Positions 28,105-38,460 are shown, numbered from the stretch's first letter. The stretch is 64,000 bases of DNA from Dictyoglomus thermophilum H-6-12 (GCF_000020965.1 NC_011297.1:1006387-1070386), one strand, 5' to 3'. Numbers and translations are program-made. The notes: a model not told the origin generated them from the letters alone.

Positions 28105-30020
28105 AGCTTTACACTAACTACAGGATTTAAAGATCCTATATAATTTTCAGAAACAGTTTTAGTTATAATCTCTGACCATTTATTTCTTAATACTTTTCCT
28201 GCAGAAGATGTAACTTCAAAAGAAACACTAACATACTTCTTTGGCTCTCCCATTAATGGAGGTGGAGCAATGGTATTATTAGCAAGTCTGTTGTCATAAA
28301 TTATATTCTGCTTTCCATTAAAAGTAACTCCCTGGGTACTTCCATAACCCCCACCAATGACAGCTCCAAATATAGTAGATTCACCATTAAAAGTGACGTT
28401 ACTATAAGGAGCATACATTAGTCCATGATACTCTACACTTCCATTTACTACTATTCCACCATTAGATCCTTGTCCAAGAGAAACAAGGGCAGAAATATTT
28501 TTATCATCCAAGTATTTTATTCCCTGAGCTCCATTAAATTGTATCTTCTTAGTGGAAATTATAGTACCCGAACCTTTTATCTTGACTATTCCATTAAAAG
28601 TTACATCTCCATTTACCCATATAACGCCTGGAGATGAAAATTCAAGAGTACAATCACCATTAAAAGTAAGATTACCATTAATATACAAGGCTACTGGGGG
28701 ATTGGTTGAAGTAGGATTTATTTTCACGTTTCCAACAGCATTTAAAGTTAATGCTCCATTTATATAATAAGGTACATTTGTCCCATTGTAAGTTCTTCCG
28801 TTTACTACAAGACTATAATTATTGTAAGTGGTTAAAGATCCATTATGAATAACTCCTGATGAACTTGCTATCTGTTTTATCTGATCCTCTAAAGGAAGGG
28901 GAATCTCTGGTAATGATTCTTTTTGATTGTAAATTATCTGTCCTCCTATATATGGTTTACCAGTTATAGTAATAGGATTTGCTTCTTGAGGTAGAGAGGT
29001 TATCAAGTTGCCGTATATATTTGGTGCTCCATGCAGGGTTACTCTTCCATCTACATATAAATCTCCATTACTATACTGAGTAGTATAAGTACCATTGGGA
29101 GATATATTCCCTGAATATATGTCAAGAGCTCCATTTATAGTTATGCCATTTCCAGACCAAACTGCATGAGTAAAAGCAGGTGGTATTATGGTATTGGTAT
29201 AATCTTTAATAATTTGTGCTAATATACTTCCAATTTTAGCGGAGGAATAAATTGACCTAATCTTATTAGGGTTGTTTAAATAATATCCGGTAATTCTTAT
29301 ATGAAATTCTCCATTACTCCCACTGTCATCAGTGTATTGAACATTAGTTCTTAAGACAACCCAACGATTGGTTGTTCTAAGATTACTATCTAAGGTAGAT
29401 AAACGATATGTATTATTTGAATAGAATTCTTGTACCAAAGTATTTTCATTTATTTCGGATAGATTTGGAATTAAATAATACATTCCGCTATTATTTAATC
29501 CAACTACTTTGTATAATTTCTTTTCGGATAGATCGTACAAGTAACTTCCATAATTATCTAAAATATCCCAAAGAGACCCAGAACTTTTAATAGCCTGAGA
29601 ATAATTGCTATAATCTGCTCCTACAGCACTATACGGGTTTAATGTAGTGTTTAGATCAACTACTTCTCCACCATTGATTTTAGAAAGAAGTAAACTCAAA
29701 GTATAATAAGCTGATGCTTTTTTGATCATATTTTCGTCAGTTAGTTTTTGGGATATTATATTTAACCCCCTGTAAATATCTGAGTTTATGTCAAGTACAG
29801 ATGAAAGTAGTAGTTTAGAAAAATCGTTTATAGTAAGTAGAGTATTATCAAGCATCAAATCACATGCGACAAGTAAATTATCCGACATTTTTTCCTCACT
29901 AAAAAGAACATCCTTAGTCAAAGCAGTATTAAGAAGAGTTATCGAGATTCCAAGAAGTATGAAACCAAGAAAAATCACCAATACAATAGTCGAATATCCT
30001 TTCTCCTTAATTTTAATCAT
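28101..30020 (-). CDS. Large PilX-like surface protein with repeated NG beta-turn motifs
   Basis: A 639-residue protein. The N-terminus MIKIKEKG-YSTIVLVIFLGFILLGISI is prepilin-like without Glu5. From about residue 290 the sequence becomes a regular beta-strand array with recurring turns: INGALDIYSG, YVDGRVTLHGAPNIYG, YINGNLTFNG, WVNGDVTFNG, VVNGSVEYHG. FNG follows a T or Q at about residues 453, 475, 495, 544 and 567. This periodicity suggests a beta-solenoid, similar to surface or polymer-forming folds. It is flanked by prepilins and coupled to the next gene. No enzymatic motif is visible. It is probably a stalk or tip component; the function is inferred from context only. Confidence 0.78.
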   Translation of the reverse strand: MIKIKEKGYSTIVLVIFLGFILLGISITLLNTALTKDVLFSEEKMSDNLLVACDLMLDNTLLTINDFSKLLLSSVLDINSDIYRGLNIISQKLTDENMIKKASAYYTLSLLLSKINGGEVVDLNTTLNPYSAVGADYSNYSQAIKSSGSLWDILDNYGSYLYDLSEKKLYKVVGLNNSGMYYLIPNLSEINENTLVQEFYSNNTYRLSTLDSNLRTTNRWVVLRTNVQYTDDSGSNGEFHIRITGYYLNNPNKIRSIYSSAKIGSILAQIIKDYTNTIIPPAFTHAVWSGNGITINGALDIYSGNISPNGTYTTQYSNGDLYVDGRVTLHGAPNIYGNLITSLPQEANPITITGKPYIGGQIIYNQKESLPEIPLPLEDQIKQIASSSGVIHNGSLTTYNNYSLVVNGRTYNGTNVPYYINGALTLNAVGNVKINPTSTNPPVALYINGNLTFNGDCTLEFSSPGVIWVNGDVTFNGIVKIKGSGTIISTKKIQFNGAQGIKYLDDKNISALVSLGQGSNGGIVVNGSVEYHGLMYAPYSNVTFNGESTIFGAVIGGGYGSTQGVTFNGKQNIIYDNRLANNTIAPPPLMGEPKKYVSVSFEVTSSAGKVLRNKWSEIITKTVSENYIGSLNPVVSVKL

Positions 30021-30050
30021 AGCTAAACTCCCCCCAGTCAGAAAAATTAT

Positions 30051-30623
30051 TTATTGCCTTAGAGAAATTAGAAAAGTCCTATATATACTCATGGTATTTC
30101 CATAAGGAAGAATAGATTCTGCAAAAATTTCCACCTCTACAACTCTTGGATCCCAAAAGGGTCTTCTTATAATTACGTTTCTAAAAACTTTCTCTGTTAA
30201 TGGTTGGCTATTTATTATTTGTTGAAAAGTAGCTCCATTATCGTTAGATAAATTTAGAGAATAAAGAATAGCTCTCATTCCCTTTGAGTTGGCAGTACCA
30301 GGTAGATAAACAATTTTTCTAATATGATTATTTTCATCTACCGTATTAAATTCAATGAGCTTGTTCTGACTAAAGTCAGAAGTACTATCATTTGAGCTTG
30401 AGTAGGAAGGAAAAGTTATAGTATAAGCTTGTCTTAAATCATTAGAAAGTTGTTGAATGAAAATACTCATATCATCGAGAATTTCATTATATATTTGTTG
30501 GGAACGGGATATTTGAAAAGAATAGAGAAGGGCACCAAATATTAAAGAGAAAATGATCATAAATATAACAATAACTATTAAAGTCTCTACAAGGGTAAAA
30601 CCTTTATCTTTTTTAATTTTCAT
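30051..30623 (-). CDS. Minor prepilin, GspJ/PilW-like
   Basis: A 190-residue prepilin: leader MKIKKDKG, then FTLVETLIVIVIFMIIFSLIFG with Glu5. The segment DMSIFIQQLSNDLRQAYTITFP is characteristic of GspJ/PilW. The start lies one base after the stop of the preceding prepilin, consistent with co-translation. Confidence 0.87.
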   Translation of the reverse strand: MKIKKDKGFTLVETLIVIVIFMIIFSLIFGALLYSFQISRSQQIYNEILDDMSIFIQQLSNDLRQAYTITFPSYSSSNDSTSDFSQNKLIEFNTVDENNHIRKIVYLPGTANSKGMRAILYSLNLSNDNGATFQQIINSQPLTEKVFRNVIIRRPFWDPRVVEVEIFAESILPYGNTMSIYRTFLISLRQ

Positions 30624-30624
30624 C

Positions 30625-31434
30625 TTAATCTCCCCAAGTCATTATTTGATTTGCTACCTCATAAGAGTATTCTTTACCACCATAAACCCAAAAGACTCTT
30701 ACAAGAACATCATAAAATTGGACATGTTCTGGATCACTAGTATATCTTTTTCTTGCTATAATTCTTGTAAGAATCCTAAAACCTTCGTAGTTCATAGTAC
30801 TTTTCATTAAACTGGCATCGTTAGTATAGTGAGGATCATAGTCAGGAGAATTTGGATTAGTTTTTTTAACATCATTTGTATAAATTTTAGGTATATAAGT
30901 TCCTTTTGCCTTGAAAAGATTTTTTGATATATTTTTAGAATATTTAACCAAAGGAATTAAATTAGTAGTTTTATCTTTTCCATTATCGAGGTTGGCATCA
31001 GAAGCTCCAAAGGGAACAAATCCTTGTAGGACAGAATAGAAAGATTGAGGCTTATCATTATAAGTTTGATAAGGAAGAGAAGGATTAACATTTATGACTA
31101 ATGGATCGCCGTTTATATCTACAAGCCCAGGATAATAATGATAGGAATCATTACCTAATGTATAACTAGTACCATATGTGGATCCATATTTGGCATCTAT
31201 AATAGATCCTTTTCCAGGATTATTTTGATAATTAACATTTCTTGATCTTATATATTCAACAGTAAAAAAGGCTATATTTTTTGCCATCTCTGAAAGCTCT
31301 GTTTTTTTTATTTTTTCTCCAGAAGAGATAAAAACAGGAAGAGAAAAACTCATAATAATAAGCAAAATAGTCATGCTTACCAGAAGTTCTACCAAAGAAA
31401 ACCCTTTCAATTTTTTAATTAAAGTCACACCCAT
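30625..31434 (-). CDS. Minor prepilin, first gene of the minus-strand cluster
   Basis: A 269-residue prepilin: leader MGVTLIKKLKG, then FSLVELLVSMTILLIIMSFS with Glu5. The helix continues KTELSEMAKNIAFFTVEYIRSR. The globular part is larger than usual for GspI/PilV and rich in Tyr, Asn and Pro. The start is ATG 31434, with GTG 31437 adjacent. Its promoter lies in the gap shared with the divergent ilv operon. Confidence 0.85.
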   Translation of the reverse strand: MGVTLIKKLKGFSLVELLVSMTILLIIMSFSLPVFISSGEKIKKTELSEMAKNIAFFTVEYIRSRNVNYQNNPGKGSIIDAKYGSTYGTSYTLGNDSYHYYPGLVDINGDPLVINVNPSLPYQTYNDKPQSFYSVLQGFVPFGASDANLDNGKDKTTNLIPLVKYSKNISKNLFKAKGTYIPKIYTNDVKKTNPNSPDYDPHYTNDASLMKSTMNYEGFRILTRIIARKRYTSDPEHVQFYDVLVRVFWVYGGKEYSYEVANQIMTWGD

Positions 31435-31490
31435 CACCCTAATGTTGTATCTATTTTCCTTTGGTACTGATTACTTTTTACTTTTTATAA

Positions 31491-31521
31491 ATTATACCAA
31501 AAATTTATAATTTTTATTCAA
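31491..31521 (-). promoter_or_regulatory. Putative promoter of the minus-strand prepilin cluster
   Basis: On the minus strand a perfect TATAAT (31496-31491) is preceded by TTGAAT at 19-bp spacing, longer than ideal. It lies 57 bp upstream of the first prepilin start. The surrounding 31438-31636 gap is very AT-rich and contains no gene. Confidence 0.5.
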
Positions 31522-31636
31522 TTGTTTAAATAAATAAAGAAAGTTGATTTATTATGCTTTTAACTTTACATAATATATATTATCGGAAGTAAATTTGAAA
31601 GTCTGAAAAATCTATTTTAAATTCATCCAAAACCCC

Positions 31637-31665
31637 TTTACAAAAAAAACATACTGTGGTATTAT
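31637..31665 (+). promoter_or_regulatory. Putative promoter of the ilv-leu-cimA operon
   Basis: TTTACA at 31637-31642 and TATTAT at 31660-31665 are separated by 17 bp. The predicted start near 31672 places the whole T-box leader in the transcript. Confidence 0.75.
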
Positions 31666-31671
31666 TACTGA

Positions 31672-31937
31672 CTAAAATGAATCCTATAAATCAACGGCGA
31701 TGAAGAGGAGTAGTACGTAATTTCCCATATTTACAGAGAGCCAGCCAAGAGGTGAGAGCTGGCAATATGGGGTTACGGAACTCGCCTCAGAGCTGAGATC
31801 CTGAATTAGGAAGTAGGGATCTCCGTATACCTGCGTTAAAGGTTAGAGTTGCCTTAAATCTATTTGGACTTAAGGCAAGGAAGGTGGTACCGTGGGAAGC
31901 TTCTCACCCTTTATGGTTGAGAAGCTTTTATTTTAAG
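31672..31937 (+). promoter_or_regulatory. T-box riboswitch leader, probable leucine (CUC) specifier
   Basis: A roughly 265-nt leader holds the conserved T-box bulge AAGGTGGTACCGTGG at 31881-31895. Stem I can be drawn: CGTAA/TTACG and CCCATATT/AATATGGG flank the CCAGC/GCTGG apical region, which also carries the conserved AGAGAGCC and AGTA elements. On the 3' side, between TTACG and CCTC, the specifier loop reads GAACTCG, giving CTC for leucine, which fits the downstream genes. Uncharged tRNA-Leu would stabilise the antiterminator and allow transcription. The CTC assignment uses context as well as position; AAC or ACT are overlapping alternatives. Confidence 0.93.
31897..31937 (+). terminator. 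T-box-controlled leader terminator
   Basis: AAGCTTCTCA (31897-31906) pairs with TGAGAAGCTT (31918-31927) and is followed by TTATTTT. Its 5' arm begins directly after the T-box sequence, so the antiterminator can compete with it. Confidence 0.9.
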
Positions 31938-31953
31938 AAGGGAGGTTTAAAAA

Positions 31954-33627
31954 ATGTTGATGACTGTTGCGGAAGCAATCATAAAGTACATGCAAGAAGA
32001 AGAAGGAATAGAGGTCATATTTGGATATCCAGGAGGAGCCGTTATAGGATTTTATGATGCTCTTTACAATTCTTCTCTAAAACATGTCTTAGTAAGACAT
32101 GAGCAAGGAGCAGCCCATGCTGCAGATGGTTATGCAAGATCTACAGGAAAAGTTGGAGTCTGTGTTGCTACATCTGGTCCTGGCGCTACAAACCTTACTA
32201 CTGGCATAGCCACAGCCTACATGGACTCGGTGCCAATTGTAGCCATAACAGGGCAAGTTAAAACTTCAGCCATAGGAAAGGATTCTTTTCAAGAAGTAGA
32301 TACGAGAGGAATAACCATGCCTATTACAAAACACAATTATCTCATTACTGACCCTCATGAGGCTCTAAGAATTGTAAAAGAAGCCTTTTACATTGCTAAA
32401 ACAGGCAGAAAAGGCCCTGTTCTTATAGACATACCATCTGACATTTTTCTATCCAAAATAGAATATTCTGTTCCATCCAAAGTTGAACTCTTAGGCTATA
32501 AACCTAATTATGAACCCCATCCTCTACAAATAAAGAGAGCTGCCCAACTTATTAAAGAATCCGAAAAACCAATCATCCTTGCTGGAGGAGGAGTTATAGC
32601 TTCGGAAGCTTCTCAAGAACTAATAAAATTTGCAGAAAGGATAAATGCTCCTGTGGTTACAACTCTAATGGGGAAAGGAGCAATTCCAGAAACTCATGAG
32701 TTATCTTGTGGTTTTATAGGAATGCATGGAGCAGCTTATGCAAACTATGCCATAAACGACAGTGATCTTATTATTGCAATAGGAGTGAGATTTTCTGATA
32801 GATCTACAGGAAAAGTAGAAACTTTTGCTCCCAATGCAAAAATAATACATATAGACATTGATCCTGCCGAGATAGGTAAAAATGTTCAGCCCTATGTTCC
32901 TATTGTAGCTGATGCAAAGAGAGCTCTAGAAAAACTAATAGAAGTAGTAGAACCTAAGACAAATCCTATTTGGTGGGAGAAAATAAAGGATTGGAAAAAC
33001 AAGTATCCATTAAGATACAGGATGAGCAACGAAGTAATTAAACCTCAGTATGTTATAGAAAGAATCTATGAACTTACAAAAGGAGAAGCAATTGTTGTAA
33101 CCGAAGTAGGTCAAAATCAAATGTGGGCTGCTCAATATTATAAGGTAAAAAGACCGAGACAGTTCATTACCTCTGGAGGTCTTGGTACCATGGGATTTGG
33201 TTTTCCAGCAGCTATCGGAGCCCAAATTGGAAATAAAGATAAAGTTGTTATTGACATAGCTGGAGATGGAAGTATCCAAATGAATATTCAAGAGCTCGCA
33301 ACAGCAGCTTCAGAAAAATTACCAGTGAAGATATTTATTCTCAATAATAGCTGTCTTGGTATGGTAAGACAATGGCAAGAACTGTTCTACGAAAGAAGAT
33401 ATTCTTGTACTCTACTTGATGTTGCTCCAGATTTTGAGAAACTTGCAGAAGCCTACGGCGCATATGGAAGAAGAGTTGAAAAAATAGAAGAATTAGACGA
33501 AGCTATTGAATGGGCTTTAAACATTAATGATTCTCCTGTAATAGTAGATATTAAAGTCAATAGAGAAGAAAATGTATTTCCTATGATTCCAGCAGGTGGA
33601 TCTATAGATAAAATGCTTATTGATTAA
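31954..33627 (+). CDS. ilvB: Acetolactate synthase large (catalytic) subunit
   Basis: A ThDP enzyme that forms acetolactate or acetohydroxybutyrate, the first common step to Val, Leu and Ile. Visible motifs are GYPGGAVIGFYDAL, the catalytic Glu region VRHEQGAAHAADGYAR, and the ThDP/Mg motif GDGSIQMNIQELATAA. The length is 557 residues. It starts behind GGGAGG, 17 bases after the T-box terminator. It is the first gene of an eight-gene operon. Confidence 0.97.
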   Translation: MLMTVAEAIIKYMQEEEGIEVIFGYPGGAVIGFYDALYNSSLKHVLVRHEQGAAHAADGYARSTGKVGVCVATSGPGATNLTTGIATAYMDSVPIVAITGQVKTSAIGKDSFQEVDTRGITMPITKHNYLITDPHEALRIVKEAFYIAKTGRKGPVLIDIPSDIFLSKIEYSVPSKVELLGYKPNYEPHPLQIKRAAQLIKESEKPIILAGGGVIASEASQELIKFAERINAPVVTTLMGKGAIPETHELSCGFIGMHGAAYANYAINDSDLIIAIGVRFSDRSTGKVETFAPNAKIIHIDIDPAEIGKNVQPYVPIVADAKRALEKLIEVVEPKTNPIWWEKIKDWKNKYPLRYRMSNEVIKPQYVIERIYELTKGEAIVVTEVGQNQMWAAQYYKVKRPRQFITSGGLGTMGFGFPAAIGAQIGNKDKVVIDIAGDGSIQMNIQELATAASEKLPVKIFILNNSCLGMVRQWQELFYERRYSCTLLDVAPDFEKLAEAYGAYGRRVEKIEELDEAIEWALNINDSPVIVDIKVNREENVFPMIPAGGSIDKMLID

Positions 33628-33641
33628 GAGGAGGCGATACC

Positions 33642-34124
33642 ATGCAACATACTCTCTCTTTGATTGTGGAAAACAAGCCAGGAGTACTTGCAAGAATAGC
33701 TGGTCTATTCAGTAGGAGAGGATACAACATTGAAAGTCTTGCTGTTAATACTACCGAAGTTCCAAATCTCTCAAGAATAACCCTTGTAGTTAAGGGGGAT
33801 GAGAAAGTATTAGAGCAAATCACCAAACAAGCCTATAAGTTAATTGAAGTTATAAAGGTTAATGATTTTACCGGAGTGCCTGTAGTCGAAAGAGAATTAG
33901 CTCTAATTAGAGTTAAATCAGATGCTACAAATAGGAGGGCTATTATTGATCTTGTAGAAATCTTTAGAGCTAATATTGTAGATGTTAGTGATAAAGATTT
34001 AATAATTGAAGTTACAGGAGATAGTGAAAAAATTGATGCTTTTAAAAAGAATTTGGAACCTTATGGGATTAAAGAAATGGTGAGAACCGGAAAGATTGTT
34101 ATGGAAAGAGGTCTAAAACTTTAA
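33642..34124 (+). CDS. ilvN: Acetolactate synthase small (regulatory) subunit
   Basis: A 160-residue regulatory subunit. The N-terminal ACT domain has LIVENKPGVLARIAGLFSRR and GYNIESLAV, the valine-binding fold; the C-terminal domain activates IlvB. GAGGAGG lies before the ATG. It is typically the site of valine feedback control. Confidence 0.95.
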   Translation: MQHTLSLIVENKPGVLARIAGLFSRRGYNIESLAVNTTEVPNLSRITLVVKGDEKVLEQITKQAYKLIEVIKVNDFTGVPVVERELALIRVKSDATNRRAIIDLVEIFRANIVDVSDKDLIIEVTGDSEKIDAFKKNLEPYGIKEMVRTGKIVMERGLKL

Positions 34125-34142
34125 TTAAGGAGGGTAAAAAAA

Positions 34143-35141
34143 ATGGCTAAGATTTACCATGATTTAGAGGTCAGTCTTGAGGTTTTAAGTGATAAGGTCA
34201 TCACAATTATAGGTTATGGAAGCCAGGGAAGAGCTCATGCCTTAAACCTAAAAGATAGCGGAATGAAGGTTATAGTTGCTGTAAGACCTAATGGAGAATC
34301 CTGGAAAAGAGCTCTTGAAGAAGGCATGACTGTAGAAAAGATAGAAGATGCTGTACAAAAATCTGATATCATAATGTTCTTGATACCTGATACTGAACAA
34401 CCAGCAATTTATAAAGAAAAAGTCCTCCCCTATTTAAGACCTAATCAAGCTTTAGGTTTCGCTCATGGTTTTAATATTCACTTCTCCCAAATTGTTCCTC
34501 CACCTTTTGTAGATGTATTCATGGTAGCCCCTAAAGGTCCCGGTCCATTAGTAAGAGATCTATATGTTGAAGGAAAGGGAGTCCCTGCCCTTTTTGCTGT
34601 ATATCAAGATTATACTCAGAAATGTAGAGATATAGCTTTAGCATATGCAAAAGGAATCGGTGCAACCCGTGCCGGAGTTCTAGAAACTACATTTAAAGAA
34701 GAGACAGAAACAGACCTCTTTGGAGAACAAGTAGTACTTTGTGGGGGAGTAACAGCCCTTATTAAGGCTGGTTTTGAAACCCTTGTAGAGGCAGGTTATC
34801 AACCAGAGGTTGCTTATTACGAATGTCTCCATGAGATGAAACTCATTGTGGATCTTATAAATCAAGGCGGAATAAGTTTTATGAGAAAAGCCATATCTGA
34901 TACAGCAAAATATGGAGATGTCACAAGAGGACCAAGAATTGTGAATGAAGAAACTAAAAAAGAGATGAAAAAGATATTGAACGAAATTCAAAATGGTCAA
35001 TTTGCTAAAGAATGGATCTTAGAAAATCAAGTAGGGAGACCAGTATTTAACGCACTATTGAAGAAAGATGAGGATCACTTAATAGAAAAGGTTGGAAAAG
35101 TGATAAGAGAGATGATGCCTTGGTTGAAACCTAAAAAATAG
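34143..35141 (+). CDS. ilvC: Ketol-acid reductoisomerase
   Basis: Class I (short form, 332 residues) NADPH-type enzyme that isomerises and reduces acetolactate. The nucleotide motif is [17 protein letters not shown]. The metal-binding C-terminal domain shows [12 protein letters not shown] and ETYYECLHE-like [10 protein letters not shown]. It uses the product of IlvBN. The next enzyme in the pathway, IlvD, is not in this operon or window. Confidence 0.97.
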   Translation: MAKIYHDLEVSLEVLSDKVITIIGYGSQGRAHALNLKDSGMKVIVAVRPNGESWKRALEEGMTVEKIEDAVQKSDIIMFLIPDTEQPAIYKEKVLPYLRPNQALGFAHGFNIHFSQIVPPPFVDVFMVAPKGPGPLVRDLYVEGKGVPALFAVYQDYTQKCRDIALAYAKGIGATRAGVLETTFKEETETDLFGEQVVLCGGVTALIKAGFETLVEAGYQPEVAYYECLHEMKLIVDLINQGGISFMRKAISDTAKYGDVTRGPRIVNEETKKEMKKILNEIQNGQFAKEWILENQVGRPVFNALLKKDEDHLIEKVGKVIREMMPWLKPKK

Positions 35142-35154
35142 GGTGGTGAATTAA

Positions 35155-36666
35155 ATGACTAAGTTGTATATTTTTGACACAACCCTAAGAGATGGAGAAC
35201 AAACTCCTGGAGTGAATTTAAATAAAGAAGAGAAATTGGAAATTGCAAAGCAACTTGCAAAGCTTAATGTAGATATTATCGAGGCAGGATTTCCAATTGC
35301 TTCTCCAGGAGAATTTGAAGCCGTTAAAACTATTGCCGAGAATGTAAAAGGACCTGTTATTGCAGCTTTAGCAAGAGCTATTCCTATGGATATAGACAGA
35401 GCTTGGGAAGCTATTAAATATTCAGAATCTCCAAGAATACATACTTTTATAGCTACTTCAGACATTCATATTGAGAAAAAATTAAAGAAAACTCGAGACG
35501 AAGTTTTAGAACAGGCTGTCTCTGCTGTAAAATATGCAAAAAGATACTGCAGTGATGTGGAATTTTCCGCAGAAGATGCAGTAAGAAGTGACTTCAACTT
35601 CCTTGTAAAGATTTTTGAAGCAGTTATTGACGCTGGAGCAACAGTTATAAATATACCTGACACAGTCGGTTATGCCCTACCCTGGGAATTTGGAGACTTA
35701 ATAAGGAGATTAAAAGAGAATATAAAGAATATTGATAAAGCTATAGTGAGTGTTCATTGTCATAACGATTTAGGCTTAGCTACTGCCAATTCTCTTTCAG
35801 CAATTGTAAATGGAGCCGAGCAAGTTGAATGTACTATAAACGGACTTGGAGAAAGAGCCGGAAATGCAGCTATGGAAGAAATTGTAATGGCAATAAAGGT
35901 AAGAAGACTTCCTTTTGAGGTTGGTATCAAGACAGAAGAAATCTATAAGACAAGTAAACTCGTAAGCAATCTTACTGGCATAGTGATACAACCTAATAAA
36001 GCAATTGTAGGTGAGAATGCATTTGCCCATGAATCAGGCATACATCAACATGGAGTAATTCAAGATCCAAGCACCTATGAGATAATTGACCCTAAAATGA
36101 TTGGAATTCCTGAAAGCAAGATTGTACTTGGTAAACATTCTGGTAAACATGCTTTTGAAAAAAGGCTACAAGAGCTTGGATATTCTCTTCCTCCTGAACA
36201 ATTAGAAGAGGCTTTTAAAAAATTTAAAGAGCTTGCAGATAAAAAGAAGGAAATCACTGACAAAGATATAGAGGCTTTAGTATCTAATCAGATAAAGTTA
36301 GTGCCTGAATACTACAGATTAGTCCACCTGCAAGTAGTAAGCGGTATCGGTATTGTTCCTACCGCTACCATAATAATCTCTGAAGATGGGGAAGAAATAA
36401 AAACGGTAGAAATTGGTAATGGGCCAGTAGATGCTGTTTATAAAGCTATAGCCAAAGCTATAAAAATACCTCATTCTCTGGAAGATTTCTCTTTAAAATC
36501 TGTGACAGGTGGAACTGACGCACTTGGTGAAGCTATGGTAAAGTTATCTGACAAAGATGGAAATATATATGTAGGAAGAGCCACTAGTACTGATATTGTT
36601 GAAGCTAGTGCTTTAGCCTACTTAAGAGCCCTGAACCAATTAGTAATGTTGAAGGGAAAGGGTTAA
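35155..36666 (+). CDS. leuA: 2-isopropylmalate synthase
   Basis: A 503-residue first enzyme of leucine synthesis, condensing acetyl-CoA with 2-oxoisovalerate. The HMGL-like barrel begins with [15 protein letters not shown], has metal ligands in [11 protein letters not shown], and then GIHQHGV. The C-terminal LeuA allosteric domain (residues about 390-500) is present, so leucine feedback is expected. It is distinct from the CimA paralogue at the operon's end. Confidence 0.95.
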
Positions 36667-36682
36667 AGGAGGTATGAATTCT

Positions 36683-37957
36683 ATGGGAATGACCATCACA
36701 GAAAAGATATTAGCAGACCATTCTGGCAAAAAAGAAGTTTTTCCTGGAGAATTAATATTTGTTAAGCTCGATTTTATACTCGCCAACGATATAACTGGAC
36801 CTCTTGCTATAAAAGAATTTGAGAAGATTGGAGTAGAAAAAGTCTTTGACAACGAAAGGATTGCATTGATACCAGACCATTCTACCCCTAATAAAGACAT
36901 AAAATCTGCTATGCAAAGTAAAATGCTTAGAGAATTTGCAAAAAGACAAGGAATAGAATACTATTATGAGGTAGGTAGAGTTGGAATAGAACATGCATTA
37001 CTACCCGAAGAGGGGCTTGTTCTTCCTGGTGATGCAATAATTGGAGCAGACTCTCATACCTGTACCTATGGAGCTCTTGGAGCTTTCTCTACTGGGGTTG
37101 GAAGTACAGATCTTGCTTATGCTATGGCTACAGGAGAAATATGGTTAAAAGTACCTGAAAGTATTAAGTTTGTATACTATGGAAAACTACCTCAATGGGT
37201 TACTGGAAAAGACTTGATTCTTTACACCATAGGCAACATAGGTGTAGATGGTGCAAGATACAAGGCTATGGAATTTACTGGCGAAGTTATAAGAAATCTT
37301 CCTATGTCTGATAGACTTACTATATGCAATATGGCAATAGAAGCTGGAGCAAAGAATGGTATAATTGAGCCTGACGAAATAACTTTAGACTACGTAAGAA
37401 ACAGAGCCAAAAGAGATTTTAAAATATATAAGAGCGATGAAGATGCTCAATATAAAGAGGTCTATGAGTGGGATGTCTCAGATTTAGAACCAATTGTTGC
37501 TTTCCCTCATCTGCCAAGTAATATAAAGAAAATCTCTGAAATAAGTAAGGACATCTATATAGATCAAGTCTACATAGGTTCCTGTACTAATGGAAGAATT
37601 GAAGATTTAAGAATTGCAGCAAAAATTTTAAAGGGACACAAAGTACATAAAGATGTGAGGTTAATAATAACCCCTGCAACACCTAACATATACATGCAGG
37701 CCTTAAAAGAAGGTTTAATAGAAATTTTCCTTGAAGCTGGTGCCTCTATTACTCCTCCAAGCTGTGGTCCATGCTTAGGAGGTCATTTAGGGGTTCTTGC
37801 GGAAGGTGAAAAGGCTGTAGCTACAACCAATAGAAATTTTGTGGGGAGAATGGGACATCCTAAGAGTGAGGTTTATTTATCAAATCCAGCCGTTGCAGCT
37901 GCTTCAGCTATTTTAGGAAGAATAGCTGCCCCTTGGGAAGTGGAGGTGAAAGAATAA
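36683..37957 (+). CDS. leuC: 3-isopropylmalate dehydratase large subunit
   Basis: An aconitase-family [4Fe-4S] enzyme, about 424 residues, of the short (archaeal-type/HacA-like) class. Cluster cysteines appear in YIGSCTNGR and [18 protein letters not shown] at 36665-36673 is immediately adjacent to ATG 36674, so ATG 36683 (MGMTITEK) with normal spacing is the more likely start. Its stop shares a base with the leuD start. Confidence 0.94.
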   Translation: MGMTITEKILADHSGKKEVFPGELIFVKLDFILANDITGPLAIKEFEKIGVEKVFDNERIALIPDHSTPNKDIKSAMQSKMLREFAKRQGIEYYYEVGRVGIEHALLPEEGLVLPGDAIIGADSHTCTYGALGAFSTGVGSTDLAYAMATGEIWLKVPESIKFVYYGKLPQWVTGKDLILYTIGNIGVDGARYKAMEFTGEVIRNLPMSDRLTICNMAIEAGAKNGIIEPDEITLDYVRNRAKRDFKIYKSDEDAQYKEVYEWDVSDLEPIVAFPHLPSNIKKISEISKDIYIDQVYIGSCTNGRIEDLRIAAKILKGHKVHKDVRLIITPATPNIYMQALKEGLIEIFLEAGASITPPSCGPCLGGHLGVLAEGEKAVATTNRNFVGRMGHPKSEVYLSNPAVAAASAILGRIAAPWEVEVKE

Positions 37958-38460
37958 TGATATATAGAGGAAAAGCCTTAAAATATGGTGATAATATAGA
38001 TACTGATGTTATTATTCCTGCAAGATATTTAAATACAACAGATCCAAAAGAGCTTGCAGAACATTGTATGGAAGATTTGGATTTAAATTTTAAAGAAAAA
38101 GTAAAAGAAAAAGATATCCTTGTAGTAGGAGAAAATTTTGGTTGTGGTTCCTCAAGAGAGCACGCCCCTATAGCAATTAAGGCTTCAGGAGTAAAGTGTA
38201 TAATTGCAAAATCTTTTGCAAGAATCTTTTACAGAAACGCTATAAATATAGGATTACCTATACTTGAGGTTCCAGAAGCAGTAGATAAAATTAACGAGGG
38301 TGATGAGCTAGAAGTTGATTTCGACCGCGGAATTGTTAAGAACTTGACTACAGGTGAAAGTTTTAATACCTTCCCCTTCCCTCCCCTTATTCAGGAGATA
38401 ATTAAAAAAGGTGGATTGATTAACTTTGCAAAAGAGAGGGTAAAAGGAGGTAGCCTATGA
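37957..38460 (+). CDS. leuD: 3-isopropylmalate dehydratase small subunit
   Basis: A 167-residue small subunit with the swivel motif [17 protein letters not shown] and the N-terminal [15 protein letters not shown]. It is the short type that pairs with short LeuC. ATG 37957 overlaps the leuC stop (TAATG), and GTGGAGGTG is upstream. Confidence 0.95.
   Translation: MIYRGKALKYGDNIDTDVIIPARYLNTTDPKELAEHCMEDLDLNFKEKVKEKDILVVGENFGCGSSREHAPIAIKASGVKCIIAKSFARIFYRNAINIGLPILEVPEAVDKINEGDELEVDFDRGIVKNLTTGESFNTFPFPPLIQEIIKKGGLINFAKERVKGGSL

Noticed and set aside
31438-31636. Hidden small gene in the AT-rich gap upstream of the T-box
   Set aside because: Only short frames without ribosome-binding sites; the region is better explained as two divergent promoters.
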